NCBI GenBank assembly: GCA_944376335.1
Contig: CALWCH010000013.1
Coordinates: 1-49,356 of the forward strand
Length of the DNA: 49,356 nt
Source of the DNA: an uncultured Clostridia bacterium
GTDB lineage: Bacteria > Bacillota > Clostridia > Christensenellales > Borkfalkiaceae
Reading direction: 5' to 3'
Shown here: piece after piece, positions 15,568 to 23,700 of the stretch
Layout of the letters: each line of letters starts with the position of its first letter
Numbering within the stretch: position 1 is the first letter of the stretch
Notes under the pieces: generated by a model
Told to the model about the DNA's origin: nothing
Database searches by the model: none
The model's input: only the letters and a program-made list of their open reading frames with translations
Program-made: the position numbers and the translations under genes

Positions 15568-16717
15568 AGCTGATCTCCCTGCCCTCTAAGTAGTAGCGCT
15601 TGTCCTCCGCCTCGCCGATGGAGAACGTCTTGCGGGGGAAGCGCTTCCCCTTCTTGAGGGTCGTAAAAATTTCATCTCTGTCGAGAAGGGGCATGCAGAT
15701 GGCGACGCCCTCCCCGGGGTCTTTTAAGATATCGTCGCCGTGGACGTAGTCCACGCGGCCTTCGTTGTGTTTGAGGTAGTTCCCGATGACTTCGTCGGTG
15801 CGGGCAACGCACTCGGCGGCGGAAGCTATCTTGGGATAGAGCGTCCGCTCCTTCCGCGTGCAGGGCACCATCTGCTCGAAGTAGGCGCAAAATGCCTGCA
15901 GGTCGGTCTCATAGACATAGCGGTGGATGGGGTGAAAGGCGATGGCCTCGTCGAACACGTTGACCATCTCGACGAGCGTGAAGCGGGCGGGGTGGTTGCG
16001 GCGCTCGTTTTCGGGAAGGGTCGCCTTGACTTCCTCCCAATATGCCTTTGCCGCCGCGACGGAGTGGTTGCCGTCAGCGACCGCAAAGCAAGGGCCGGCG
16101 AGCCCCGAGAGCGTGTGCAGGACGTCGATGGAGAGATAGTCGGGGATAAAGTACCCCGTGATGTGCCCGCCGTGTTCCATGAGGTCGAAGTCGTAGAGCT
16201 TTTCGAGGTCCTCCCCTTCGAGGGAGCGAAGGAGCTTCCCCTTTTTATCGCGGTAAAAGACCATGGCGTGCGGAAATTCGACGAGCGCTCCCCTTCTTAC
16301 CGCCACGCGGGCGGGAAGGCGGGAGGGAACGACTTCCTCCGTCGCGCGGATGAGCGAAGAAGCGCCTTCCTCGTAGGAATATTCTTCCAAATCGATGCAG
16401 GCGAGGATACCCTTTCTGATGCCCGCCTTGGTCTGCCGCTCCACGAGGACGAGCCCGCGGGCAAGTTTGTGCATCCAGCCTTCCTCGAGCGCGAGGCGCA
16501 TGGTATTATGGATGGTTTGGATGCGTTCCTCGTCCTCCTCGCCCAAATAGACTTCGGGGAGGATCATATGAAATGCAGAGGGCGCGTCGCCCACTTCCCT
16601 TGCGACGCGCTCCCAATACCTCCTGTCGGAGGTGAATTGATCGCAGGCGATGACCGCCCACTTGCGAAATCCCTTGGCGGGAAGAAGTACCCGCGGGATC
16701 CTGAAACAGTTCTTCAT
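15560..16717 (-). CDS. DUF1015 family protein
   Basis: A 385-residue member of DUF1015, a broad bacterial family without an established reaction. Recognisable parts are FRKWAVIACDQFTSDRRYW near residue 20, PEVYLGEED near 50, VADGNHSVAAAKAYW near 210 and FTLVEMVNVFDEAI near 245. The DGNH core suggests a catalytic site, but nothing is proven. The start is one nt after the stop of the 35-residue upstream frame (TAATATG) and has no ribosome site of its own, so it should be translated by re-initiation. It overlaps lysC by 8 nt. Confidence 0.85.
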   Translation of the reverse strand: MKNCFRIPRVLLPAKGFRKWAVIACDQFTSDRRYWERVAREVGDAPSAFHMILPEVYLGEEDEERIQTIHNTMRLALEEGWMHKLARGLVLVERQTKAGIRKGILACIDLEEYSYEEGASSLIRATEEVVPSRLPARVAVRRGALVEFPHAMVFYRDKKGKLLRSLEGEDLEKLYDFDLMEHGGHITGYFIPDYLSIDVLHTLSGLAGPCFAVADGNHSVAAAKAYWEEVKATLPENERRNHPARFTLVEMVNVFDEAIAFHPIHRYVYETDLQAFCAYFEQMVPCTRKERTLYPKIASAAECVARTDEVIGNYLKHNEGRVDYVHGDDILKDPGEGVAICMPLLDRDEIFTTLKKGKRFPRKTFSIGEAEDKRYYLEGREISYD

Positions 16718-16718
16718 A

Positions 16719-16826
16719 TTAAATGATGTTGATGATGATGACGGTGACAAGGCTCAGCGCAAGCGCGGCGAGCTTTAATACGACATTCTTGGTGAAGAGG
16801 TCTTTGAAAAAATTGCTCCATCTCAT
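16719..16826 (-). CDS. 35-residue membrane peptide resembling the N-terminal anchor of CdaR (YbbR)
   Basis: The frame starts with an ATG that overlaps the cdaA stop (ATGA) and ends in TAA one nt before the DUF1015 start. It begins MRWSNFFKDLFTKNVVLKL and continues as one hydrophobic helix (LAALALSLVTVIIIN). In most Firmicutes cdaA is followed by cdaR, whose product starts with a similar single helix and then has YbbR domains that regulate CdaA. Here only the anchor is left. Position, coupling and composition support a real peptide. Homology to CdaR is an inference from place and style of sequence. Confidence 0.6.
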   Translation of the reverse strand: MRWSNFFKDLFTKNVVLKLAALALSLVTVIIINII

Positions 16827-17638
16827 GAACGTTTGCCCTCCGTGTTGAATTCCTTCCAGTAGTAGTCGCGCAAAAACTTCTTGAGCGATTCGGAGTCCGC
16901 ATAGCGGGTGATCTCCCCCCTTTTTACGACGGAGACGATACCCGTCTCTTCCGAGACGACGATGGCGGAGACGTCCGCCGCTTCCGTCACGCCGATGGCG
17001 GCGCGGTGACGGGTACCGTAGTCCTTGGGGAAGTCGCGCTGGGTGAGGGGCAGAAAGCACCCCGCCGCCTGAATTTTATCGCCGTAGATGATCATGGCGC
17101 CGTCGTGCAAGGGCGCTTTGGGGATGAAGATGCCCTCGATGAGCTGATTGGAAATTTTTGCCCCCAGCGAGACGCCGCTTTCGATGATCTCCTTGGGGAG
17201 ATTGCCGTTCGAAAGCACGATGAGCGCGCCGATGTTGGCCTTCGAAAGGCTCTGCACCGCCTTGACGATGGAGGCGATGTATTCCTCCGCGCGTGCGCCG
17301 ACGGCAGAAGTTGATTCCATCGTCGTTGCGGCGCTGCCGCGCTTGCCCGCCCAGATCTGGCGCTTGATTTCCGTGCTGAAGAGGAGCAGGAAGAACACGC
17401 TTAAGAGCATGAGGTAGATGACGTAGGTGTTGGAGTCGAGCCCCGGAGCGAGCACCATGACGACGCCCACGACGATGACGAGGGCGGCATACACGATGAT
17501 GAGATACTTGGCGTTGTTTTCCTTGAGCGTGCGGAAGACGTAGTACATCAGCACGAACAGGGCGAGCCATTCGAGAATGTAGAGCGGAATGGCGCCTGTG
17601 TTCTGAAACATTTCCTTGAGCGATTCCCAAATATCCAT
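16823..17638 (-). CDS. cdaA: Diadenylate cyclase (c-di-AMP synthase)
   Basis: A 271-residue membrane enzyme that joins two ATP into cyclic di-AMP, the messenger for potassium and osmotic balance and wall homeostasis. Three N-terminal helices (about residues 18-36, 43-63, 70-88) precede the DAC domain. The catalytic motifs are DGA at 179-181 (PLHDGAMIIY) and RHR at 210-212 (GTRHRAAIG). The start MDIWESL has AAGGAG upstream; a longer in-frame start runs into the promoter. It heads an operon with the 35-residue stub, DUF1015 and lysC. The usual cdaR and glmM partners are missing here. Confidence 0.96.
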   Translation of the reverse strand: MDIWESLKEMFQNTGAIPLYILEWLALFVLMYYVFRTLKENNAKYLIIVYAALVIVVGVVMVLAPGLDSNTYVIYLMLLSVFFLLLFSTEIKRQIWAGKRGSAATTMESTSAVGARAEEYIASIVKAVQSLSKANIGALIVLSNGNLPKEIIESGVSLGAKISNQLIEGIFIPKAPLHDGAMIIYGDKIQAAGCFLPLTQRDFPKDYGTRHRAAIGVTEAADVSAIVVSEETGIVSVVKRGEITRYADSESLKKFLRDYYWKEFNTEGKRS

Positions 17639-17681
17639 GGTTTCTCCTTCGGATGCACGGCTTTTTCTTGCTTTCTCATTT

Positions 17682-17710
17682 ATTATACCCGCATCGGGGC
17701 AAAAAAGCAA
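17682..17710 (-). promoter_or_regulatory. cdaA operon promoter
   Basis: TTGCTT (17705-17710) and TATAAT (17682-17687) on the minus strand with a 17-nt spacer, about 45 nt before cdaA. Confidence 0.7.
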
Positions 17711-17742
17711 AGTTTTTTTTGCGCATTTTGCGCGGAAATTTT

Positions 17743-18714
17743 TTACACAAAGAAGATTTTTTGCACTGCCGCAAGATAGGCGCCCGTTTTGGTGTACGCG
17801 CCCCCGCGCGAGGCGGCAAGCAGGGCAAAGAGCTCCTTATAGAGCGAAGTGACCCGCTCCTTCCCGAGCCTGTTTACGAGCTGGCGGTTTTTCTGCACGG
17901 CGTAGGGCTTGATATTAAGCAGCGCGGAGACTTCCTTGTCGCTCCCCGTAAGTTCGCTCACTTCCGTGAGCGTCTTGAAGTGGGAGACGAGGGCGGAGAG
18001 CACGGCGCTCTCGTCCATGCCCTTCAGCATGAGGTCGGAGGAGATTTCGTAGAAGTTCGTCGCATCCCCTCTCGACGCGGCCTGCGTGAGCTCGTAAATT
18101 TTATACTCGACGTCCTTTGCGACGTACTCCCGAACGAGCGCAGAAGTAATTCGCCCCTCAGCAAGCAGGGTGAGCTTTTCCACTTCGAGCTTCATGCGGG
18201 CGGCATCGCGCGCGCAATAGGAGACGAGAAGTTCGGCGGCGTCCGCATCGATCGCACCGCCCTGACGGCGCACGAGCCCGAACAGCCAGCGCGAGAGCAT
18301 CTCTTCGCTCTCCCTCCCGCAGTCGACAAAGGTGACGCCCGCCTTTTTTTTGAGGTCGGCTGTGCCCTTCTTGCCCGCGTTGACGATACAAAGCACCGTC
18401 GTTTGGCAGGGGTTTTCCATATACGGTTTTAAGAACTGCTCCCACTCGCGCTCGGAGGGGTAAAATTCGTAGACGCGCACGAGCCGCTTTTCGTCGAAAA
18501 AAGGCAGCGTAAAGAGGCTGTCGCGGAAGGAAGGTAAATTCCCCTTCAGGCTCTCCCCCTCGACGCGCACGTTGTTTAAGAGCGGCTGCGTGATGCCCGC
18601 CGCCCCCTCGATGGCCGAGACGGCGTGGTCGCGGAAGTATGCCTCCTCTCCCTCGATGAGGTAGACGGGCGCAATGTTCTCTTTGAGGCTCGCACTCAGC
18701 TGCGTGAATTTCAT
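17743..18714 (-). CDS. holA: DNA polymerase III subunit delta
   Basis: A 323-residue clamp-loader delta subunit, which opens the beta sliding clamp during replication. The start MKFTQLSASLKENIAPVYLI and IEGEEAYFRDHAV near residue 20 are typical, as are the AAA+-like first domains (RDSLFTLPFFDEKRLVRVY near 65, then LDxK-less KKKAGVTFVDC) and the C-terminal helical collar. Length is normal. The frame continues open upstream through comEC in another register, but the ATG at 18714 overlaps the comEC stop (ATGA), which fixes the start and couples the two genes. The comEC-holA pairing is common in Firmicutes. Confidence 0.93.
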   Translation of the reverse strand: MKFTQLSASLKENIAPVYLIEGEEAYFRDHAVSAIEGAAGITQPLLNNVRVEGESLKGNLPSFRDSLFTLPFFDEKRLVRVYEFYPSEREWEQFLKPYMENPCQTTVLCIVNAGKKGTADLKKKAGVTFVDCGRESEEMLSRWLFGLVRRQGGAIDADAAELLVSYCARDAARMKLEVEKLTLLAEGRITSALVREYVAKDVEYKIYELTQAASRGDATNFYEISSDLMLKGMDESAVLSALVSHFKTLTEVSELTGSDKEVSALLNIKPYAVQKNRQLVNRLGKERVTSLYKELFALLAASRGGAYTKTGAYLAAVQKIFFV

Positions 18715-20651
18715 AGCTCTTTGATTATACCATCTTCGAGCAAAAATTTCAAGCCCCCGCTGCCTGCGCCGATAAAGAAATCGGCGTTTCCCGCCTCTTT
18801 GTCGAGCGCAATTTCCACGGCGACTCCCTCGGTGACGAGCACGAGGCTCTCTGCAGAACAATAAAAGCTGAGTTCGCCGTAGGAAAAGCGCTTGCCGAAG
18901 AGAACTTGCGTCTCGTGAAAGCCCGTCTCTGCATAGTAGGGAAGGTGAATTTCCGTAGCGTTCAAAAAGGCTGCCGTGTTGAGGGCGTCCGCGGAGAGGC
19001 CGACGACGGCAGAAAGCTCCCCGCCGAAATTGCGGTCGAGAAATTCCTCGCACTCGGAGAGGGAGACGTCGCCGTCGATGACGAGGACGTTTTCCTCTCT
19101 TGTTTGGATGAGCAGGGCGGCGCTCTCCTCTTCCTCGTACACGATGAGGCGGCAGCCCGAAAAGACGATGTTTTCGAAGAGCAGCACGACGGCAAACAGC
19201 GCGCAGCCGAGGACGGCGGCGACAGCGCGGAAGAGGCGGCGCATCTGCAGGCGCGTGGAGAGATAGCCGCAGTAGAACAGCCATAGAATGGCGCCCGCGC
19301 CGATTGCAAAGCCCGAGAGGACGAGTGTCCACTCGGAAAAGGAGAGCAGGAGAATGAGAAGGGAGAAGAGCGCCTCGGGGAAGGCGAGAAGAAAATCCGC
19401 CGCGAAGGGCAGCATGAGCGCGAGCCCCGACATGATGAGCGAGCAGAAGAAGAACAGTGAGGAGAGCGGCACCAAGATGAGATTTAGTAGGGTGCCCATC
19501 ACCGAGAGATAGCCGAAGGACGCCATTAAGATGGGCGCGGTGACGATCTGTGCGCCGAGGGTGGAGGCGAGCGTTTCGACGAGGAATTTGGGAAGATGCA
19601 GGGGCTGAAGGAGGCGGGAGAAGCTGCCTGCAAAGAGGGAGAGCCCCAAACACGCCGCAAAGGTGAGCTGAAAGCCCGCCGAATACCACTGCGCGGGCGC
19701 AAAGAGAAGCAGCACGATGGCGGCAAAGGAAAGAGATTCCAAGTCGTCGGACTTCCTGCCCATCGAGCGCGACGCGCCGAACACGCCGCACATCACGAGC
19801 GAACGCAGCGAAGAGATGGTCATGCCGCAGAAGCCGCAATAGAGAAAGGAGAGGACGAGCGACGGCACCCACGCATAGCGGCCGAGCTTCTTTAAGATGA
19901 GCATCGCCGCCGAGAACAGCACGCCGATGTGCATGCCCGAGACGGCGAAGATGTGCGCGATGCCGCCCTTTCGCACCGTCTCGTGGAGGCCTTCCTCCAT
20001 CGCCCCCAGATTGCCCGATAAGAGGGCGTAGCAGAGGGAGGCCTCGTCGGGCTCCATGTGCTCGTATAAGACTTCGTAGAGGTGGCCGTTGAGGCGAAGG
20101 AGAAGGTCGGAGCTCTTGGCGGTGGTGATGACTTCGCGCGAGGTGCCCGTGTAGCGGATGTCGGAGGCGAAGTCGTTCTTTGCGTATGCGCTGTGCTCGA
20201 AGGGGTCCTTCTTTTCGAGGGGACCTTGAAAGACGATGAGATCGCCCGCGACGACGGTGTCGGCGGGGAGCATGACACGGCACTTGCCCGCCTGCGCTTC
20301 GCCGTCGAAAGAGAGCCCCTTTAAAACGGCGATGCTGTAGCCCTGCCGCTCGGAGACCTGCTGCACGGTCGCCGTCACCACATATTCGCCCGAGGGCGCG
20401 CCCTTGCCGTAATTGATAAAGGCGAGCTCCATGAGCCCCACTCCGAGCCCCGTAAAGACGGGCAAAATGACAAGGAGGGAAAGAAGCCGCTTTTGATTGA
20501 TGGGCACGAGCATGAGAAAGAAGGTGATGCAAAAGAAGAGGACGAGGGCGGGAGAGAAGTCGGAAAAGTTGATGCTCCCCCAGAGAGACAGCCCGAAACA
20601 GAGCGGAAGCGCGCAAAAGAGGCAGGGCCGGAAGTTGAGTATCTTCTTCAT
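18711..20651 (-). CDS. comEC: ComEC/Rec2-like DNA uptake channel with a degenerate C-terminal domain
   Basis: A 646-residue polytopic membrane protein. N-terminal helices are followed by an external OB-like domain (about 75-190) and the Competence domain (about 215-490: KGGIAHIFAVSGMHIGVL and GMTISSLRSLVMCGVFG). ComEC carries single-stranded DNA across the membrane in transformation. The C-terminal part (about 530-646) has the outline of the metallo-beta-lactamase domain (ALLIQTREENVLVIDGD), but the HxHxDH metal site is gone: LSADALNTAAF stands where LSHxDxDH is expected. Its nuclease function is therefore probably lost. The start has GGAG 8 nt before; no competence pilus genes are adjacent. 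Confidence 0.9.
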   Translation of the reverse strand: MKKILNFRPCLFCALPLCFGLSLWGSINFSDFSPALVLFFCITFFLMLVPINQKRLLSLLVILPVFTGLGVGLMELAFINYGKGAPSGEYVVTATVQQVSERQGYSIAVLKGLSFDGEAQAGKCRVMLPADTVVAGDLIVFQGPLEKKDPFEHSAYAKNDFASDIRYTGTSREVITTAKSSDLLLRLNGHLYEVLYEHMEPDEASLCYALLSGNLGAMEEGLHETVRKGGIAHIFAVSGMHIGVLFSAAMLILKKLGRYAWVPSLVLSFLYCGFCGMTISSLRSLVMCGVFGASRSMGRKSDDLESLSFAAIVLLLFAPAQWYSAGFQLTFAACLGLSLFAGSFSRLLQPLHLPKFLVETLASTLGAQIVTAPILMASFGYLSVMGTLLNLILVPLSSLFFFCSLIMSGLALMLPFAADFLLAFPEALFSLLILLLSFSEWTLVLSGFAIGAGAILWLFYCGYLSTRLQMRRLFRAVAAVLGCALFAVVLLFENIVFSGCRLIVYEEEESAALLIQTREENVLVIDGDVSLSECEEFLDRNFGGELSAVVGLSADALNTAAFLNATEIHLPYYAETGFHETQVLFGKRFSYGELSFYCSAESLVLVTEGVAVEIALDKEAGNADFFIGAGSGGLKFLLEDGIIKEL

Positions 20652-20757
20652 GCGTTCCTCCTTTACGGGTTTCTTCTGTATGCGGGCGCACTGCGCGGAA
20701 TGGGGCCGGTAATGGTCCGGGGCGCACTGCGGCGGCGCGCCCCCTTTCAAGCGGCTT
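20652..20757. other. Intergenic spacer between the giant helicase and comEC
   Basis: It contains a GC-rich inverted repeat (GGGGCGC/GCGCCCC on the plus strand, near 20718-20742) without a T-run, so it is not a convincing terminator. No promoter for comEC was seen, and transcription probably continues from the helicase gene. Confidence 0.4.
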
Positions 20758-23700
20758 TTAAGCGAGGGAGATGCGGTCGGAGACAGAGCGCACCAAGATG
20801 CCCTTCTGCTCGCCGAAGGCAATGCAGTCGCTCATATAAGAGACGAACGCCTCGGTGTAGCGGGGAAGGTGCAGCACTTCTGCGGCGATAGAGACGAGCT
20901 CATCGAAATACAGGCTCACGCGCTCACTGAGCACCCCCTTGATGAGAGAGACGACTTCAAAGGGCGTGGTGTCCGTCTCCCCGCGAAGGGCGGGCTCCCC
21001 TTCCGTGCGGAATCTGCCGATTTGAATGGCCTTGTCGGTCTTATAATAGTAGTCCTGCCCGAGGACGCGCTCCCTCTTGAATTTGCACTCGTCGATGAGG
21101 GCATTGAGGCGGCTTTCGACGCGCGCGCCCGTCTTGCGGATGCCGTACGTTTCGAGAAGGCGCACTTTTAAGAAATTGCGGGAGATGGGCTCTTCCGCGG
21201 CAATGAGAAGGGAGAGGCGGGCTTTGATCTCGCCGTCGTTGACGCCGCCCGTGATGTAAGCTGCGACCTCCGCGCCGCTTTGCTCCACGGCCTTATAGGG
21301 GCGGGAGAACTTCTCGAGCCAGGCGCCGCTCCGCTTTTCGGCGCCCGTGAGGCGGTCGAGCTTTTCCTTGATGCGCTTAACTTCCCGCTTGGGGTTCGCG
21401 TAGTAATTGACGCTGTTGACGCGCATGACGTTCCAATTGCCCCGCTTTAAGGACTGCACCTGCAAGATGTTCCTGTCCTTGACGGAGAACTGCTTTTCCC
21501 CGTCGGCGAGGATGGCGAGAAAGAAGGTCTTGTTGTCCTTCGGGTCGAGGACGGCGACGTCTATTTTAAATTCGGACGCGCCCACGTCGGTGCGGCACTC
21601 GTAGCCGAACGAAGAAAGGTCGTCTGCAATGAACTGCCCGATGCCCTTCTGCGGGCGGGAAGAGGACGGGGGTGCGGCGAGCATCGTCCTGCCCTTTTCG
21701 GCAAATTCGAGGAAGGCTTTGAGCCCCGCAACGCCCTTACTTGAAGTTTTATTTAAATCGATCTCCGAGGCGCGGAGGGTGGAAAAGACGAGCATTTCCT
21801 CCCTTGCGCGCGAGACGGCGACATTCAGGCGCCGCCAGCCGCCCGCCTGGTTGAGGGGGCCGAAGTTGAGGGAAACTCTGCCCGCGCCGTCGGGGCCGTA
21901 GCAGACGGAGAAGAGGATGACGTCGCGCTCGTCGCCCTGCACGTTCTCGAGGTTCTTGACAAAGAGCGGCTCTTCGCGCTCGTAGGCGACGGCGTCCAGC
22001 TTTTTTTGGGCAATTTCTTTGGTGAGGAGCTTTTCAACGGCTGTCCGCTGTGCGCTCGAGAAGGTGACGACGCCCATGCTCAGCCGCGAGAGCGCGGGGT
22101 CCTTGAGGCGGCGGATGACCTCTTGAACGAGCGCCTCCGCCTCCTTTTTGTTGACCTTGGTAAATCCCCTGTCGTACACGCCGTTGACGGGCACGAGGCG
22201 CACGCGGCTTTCCAGTGCGTCGGGCGAGGGGAAGGTGCAAAGCTTGCCGCCGTAGTACATGTTGTTGGAGAAGGCGATGAGCGATTCGTGGCGGCTCCTG
22301 TAGTGCCAGATGAGGTGGCGCTCGGGCATGCCGAGGGCGAGGCAGTCATCGAGGACGCTCTCCAAATCTTCGTTTTCGAGGTTCTCTTCGTCGACATACG
22401 CCGAATGGAAGAAGGCGGTGGGCGGAAGCTGTTTGGGGTCGCCCACGACGACCAAAGCCTTGGCGCGGGCGATGCAGCCGACGGCCTCGGCGGTGGTCAT
22501 CTGCGAGGCTTCGTCGAAGATGACGAGATCGAATAAATCGGCCTTCGGCTCTAAGTACTGCGCCGCGGTGATGGGGCTCATCAGCATACACGGGCAGATG
22601 CGGCGGAGAAGTTCGGGCACTTCGGAAAAGAGGGCTCTCAGGCCCGAGCCGCGCAGGTTGCTCTTTGCAAGGCGGGTGAAGGCGGAAAGTTCTAAAGAGA
22701 GGCTCCCCTCACCGTCCGCTTGGGGCAGGCGGGAGATGAGGTCGCTGCGGATGTGCGTGCGCGTTGCAAGCGAGAAGTCCTCCCACAGCGTGCGGAATTT
22801 TTCGACGGTATCCTCGAGCGTGCCCGCACTCAGGCGCGCAAGGTCGGGATCGGACGGGATAGTGAGCTCCAAAAAGTTCTTCGCGACGTTCTTTTCAAAG
22901 CCCGCAAGCACGTTCTCACCCGTAAGCCTGCCGCTCTCGAGGGCGTCCGAAATGAAGCTCAGCCCCAAAGAGCGCAGCTTTACGCAGGTGTTTTTATACA
23001 TGCACCAGTTGGCGAGCATGTCGATGTTGTCGATGAGCGCGCCCGCCTTGGTGGAGAAGTAATCTAAAACGTCCTCCTGCACAATTTTGGAGCGGTCGGC
23101 AGCGGTCGTTTTAAGATAGCTGTCCTCGGCGGCCTCGAAGGCGTCGAGCGCCTTTAGGTACCCCTCCAAAACGGGGCGGGTGTAGCCGCTCATCGCGCGG
23201 ACGCACATGCCGTTGAAGGCATCGGGGTTGTAGTCGAGGAAGGTCTGCTGTGCCTCCTTGTGCAAATCGTAGAGGCCCTCTAAATATTCCGCGCGCTTTT
23301 TATAGACAATGTTGCCGCCGCGGTCGAAGAAAGATTTAGAGAGCGGGCTCTCGCGGAGAAGGGCGATGGTCGTGTGCAGATCGACGAGGGTGCGGAGGAA
23401 TTTTTCCATGTCCTCGGGCGGAATGGGGTGAAGCGATTGCCGCATGAGGCGCTTGGCGGCCGTCATGCAGGGCTTGTTCATGCGCCAGTCGCCCTCACGG
23501 TCGAGAACGGCTTTGACGGCAGAATAGTCTCTCCCCAAGTCGACGACGGACTTGAAGTGCTTGAGGTAGCTGTTTAAGATGTCGTCGAGGCGGCGGTTTA
23601 AATGGAAGAAGGCGTTGAAGGTCTCCTCGCTGACGCCCGCAAAGTACTTATCGTACACGCCCGCATTGAGCTCGCGGGCCAAAAGGCGCAGGGCGTTGAG

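Noticed and set aside
18715-20727. Open frame upstream of and continuous with holA, giving a 994-residue protein
   Set aside because: The extra part is Arg/Ser/Pro/His-rich and is comEC read in the wrong register; the ATG overlapping the comEC stop is the right holA start.
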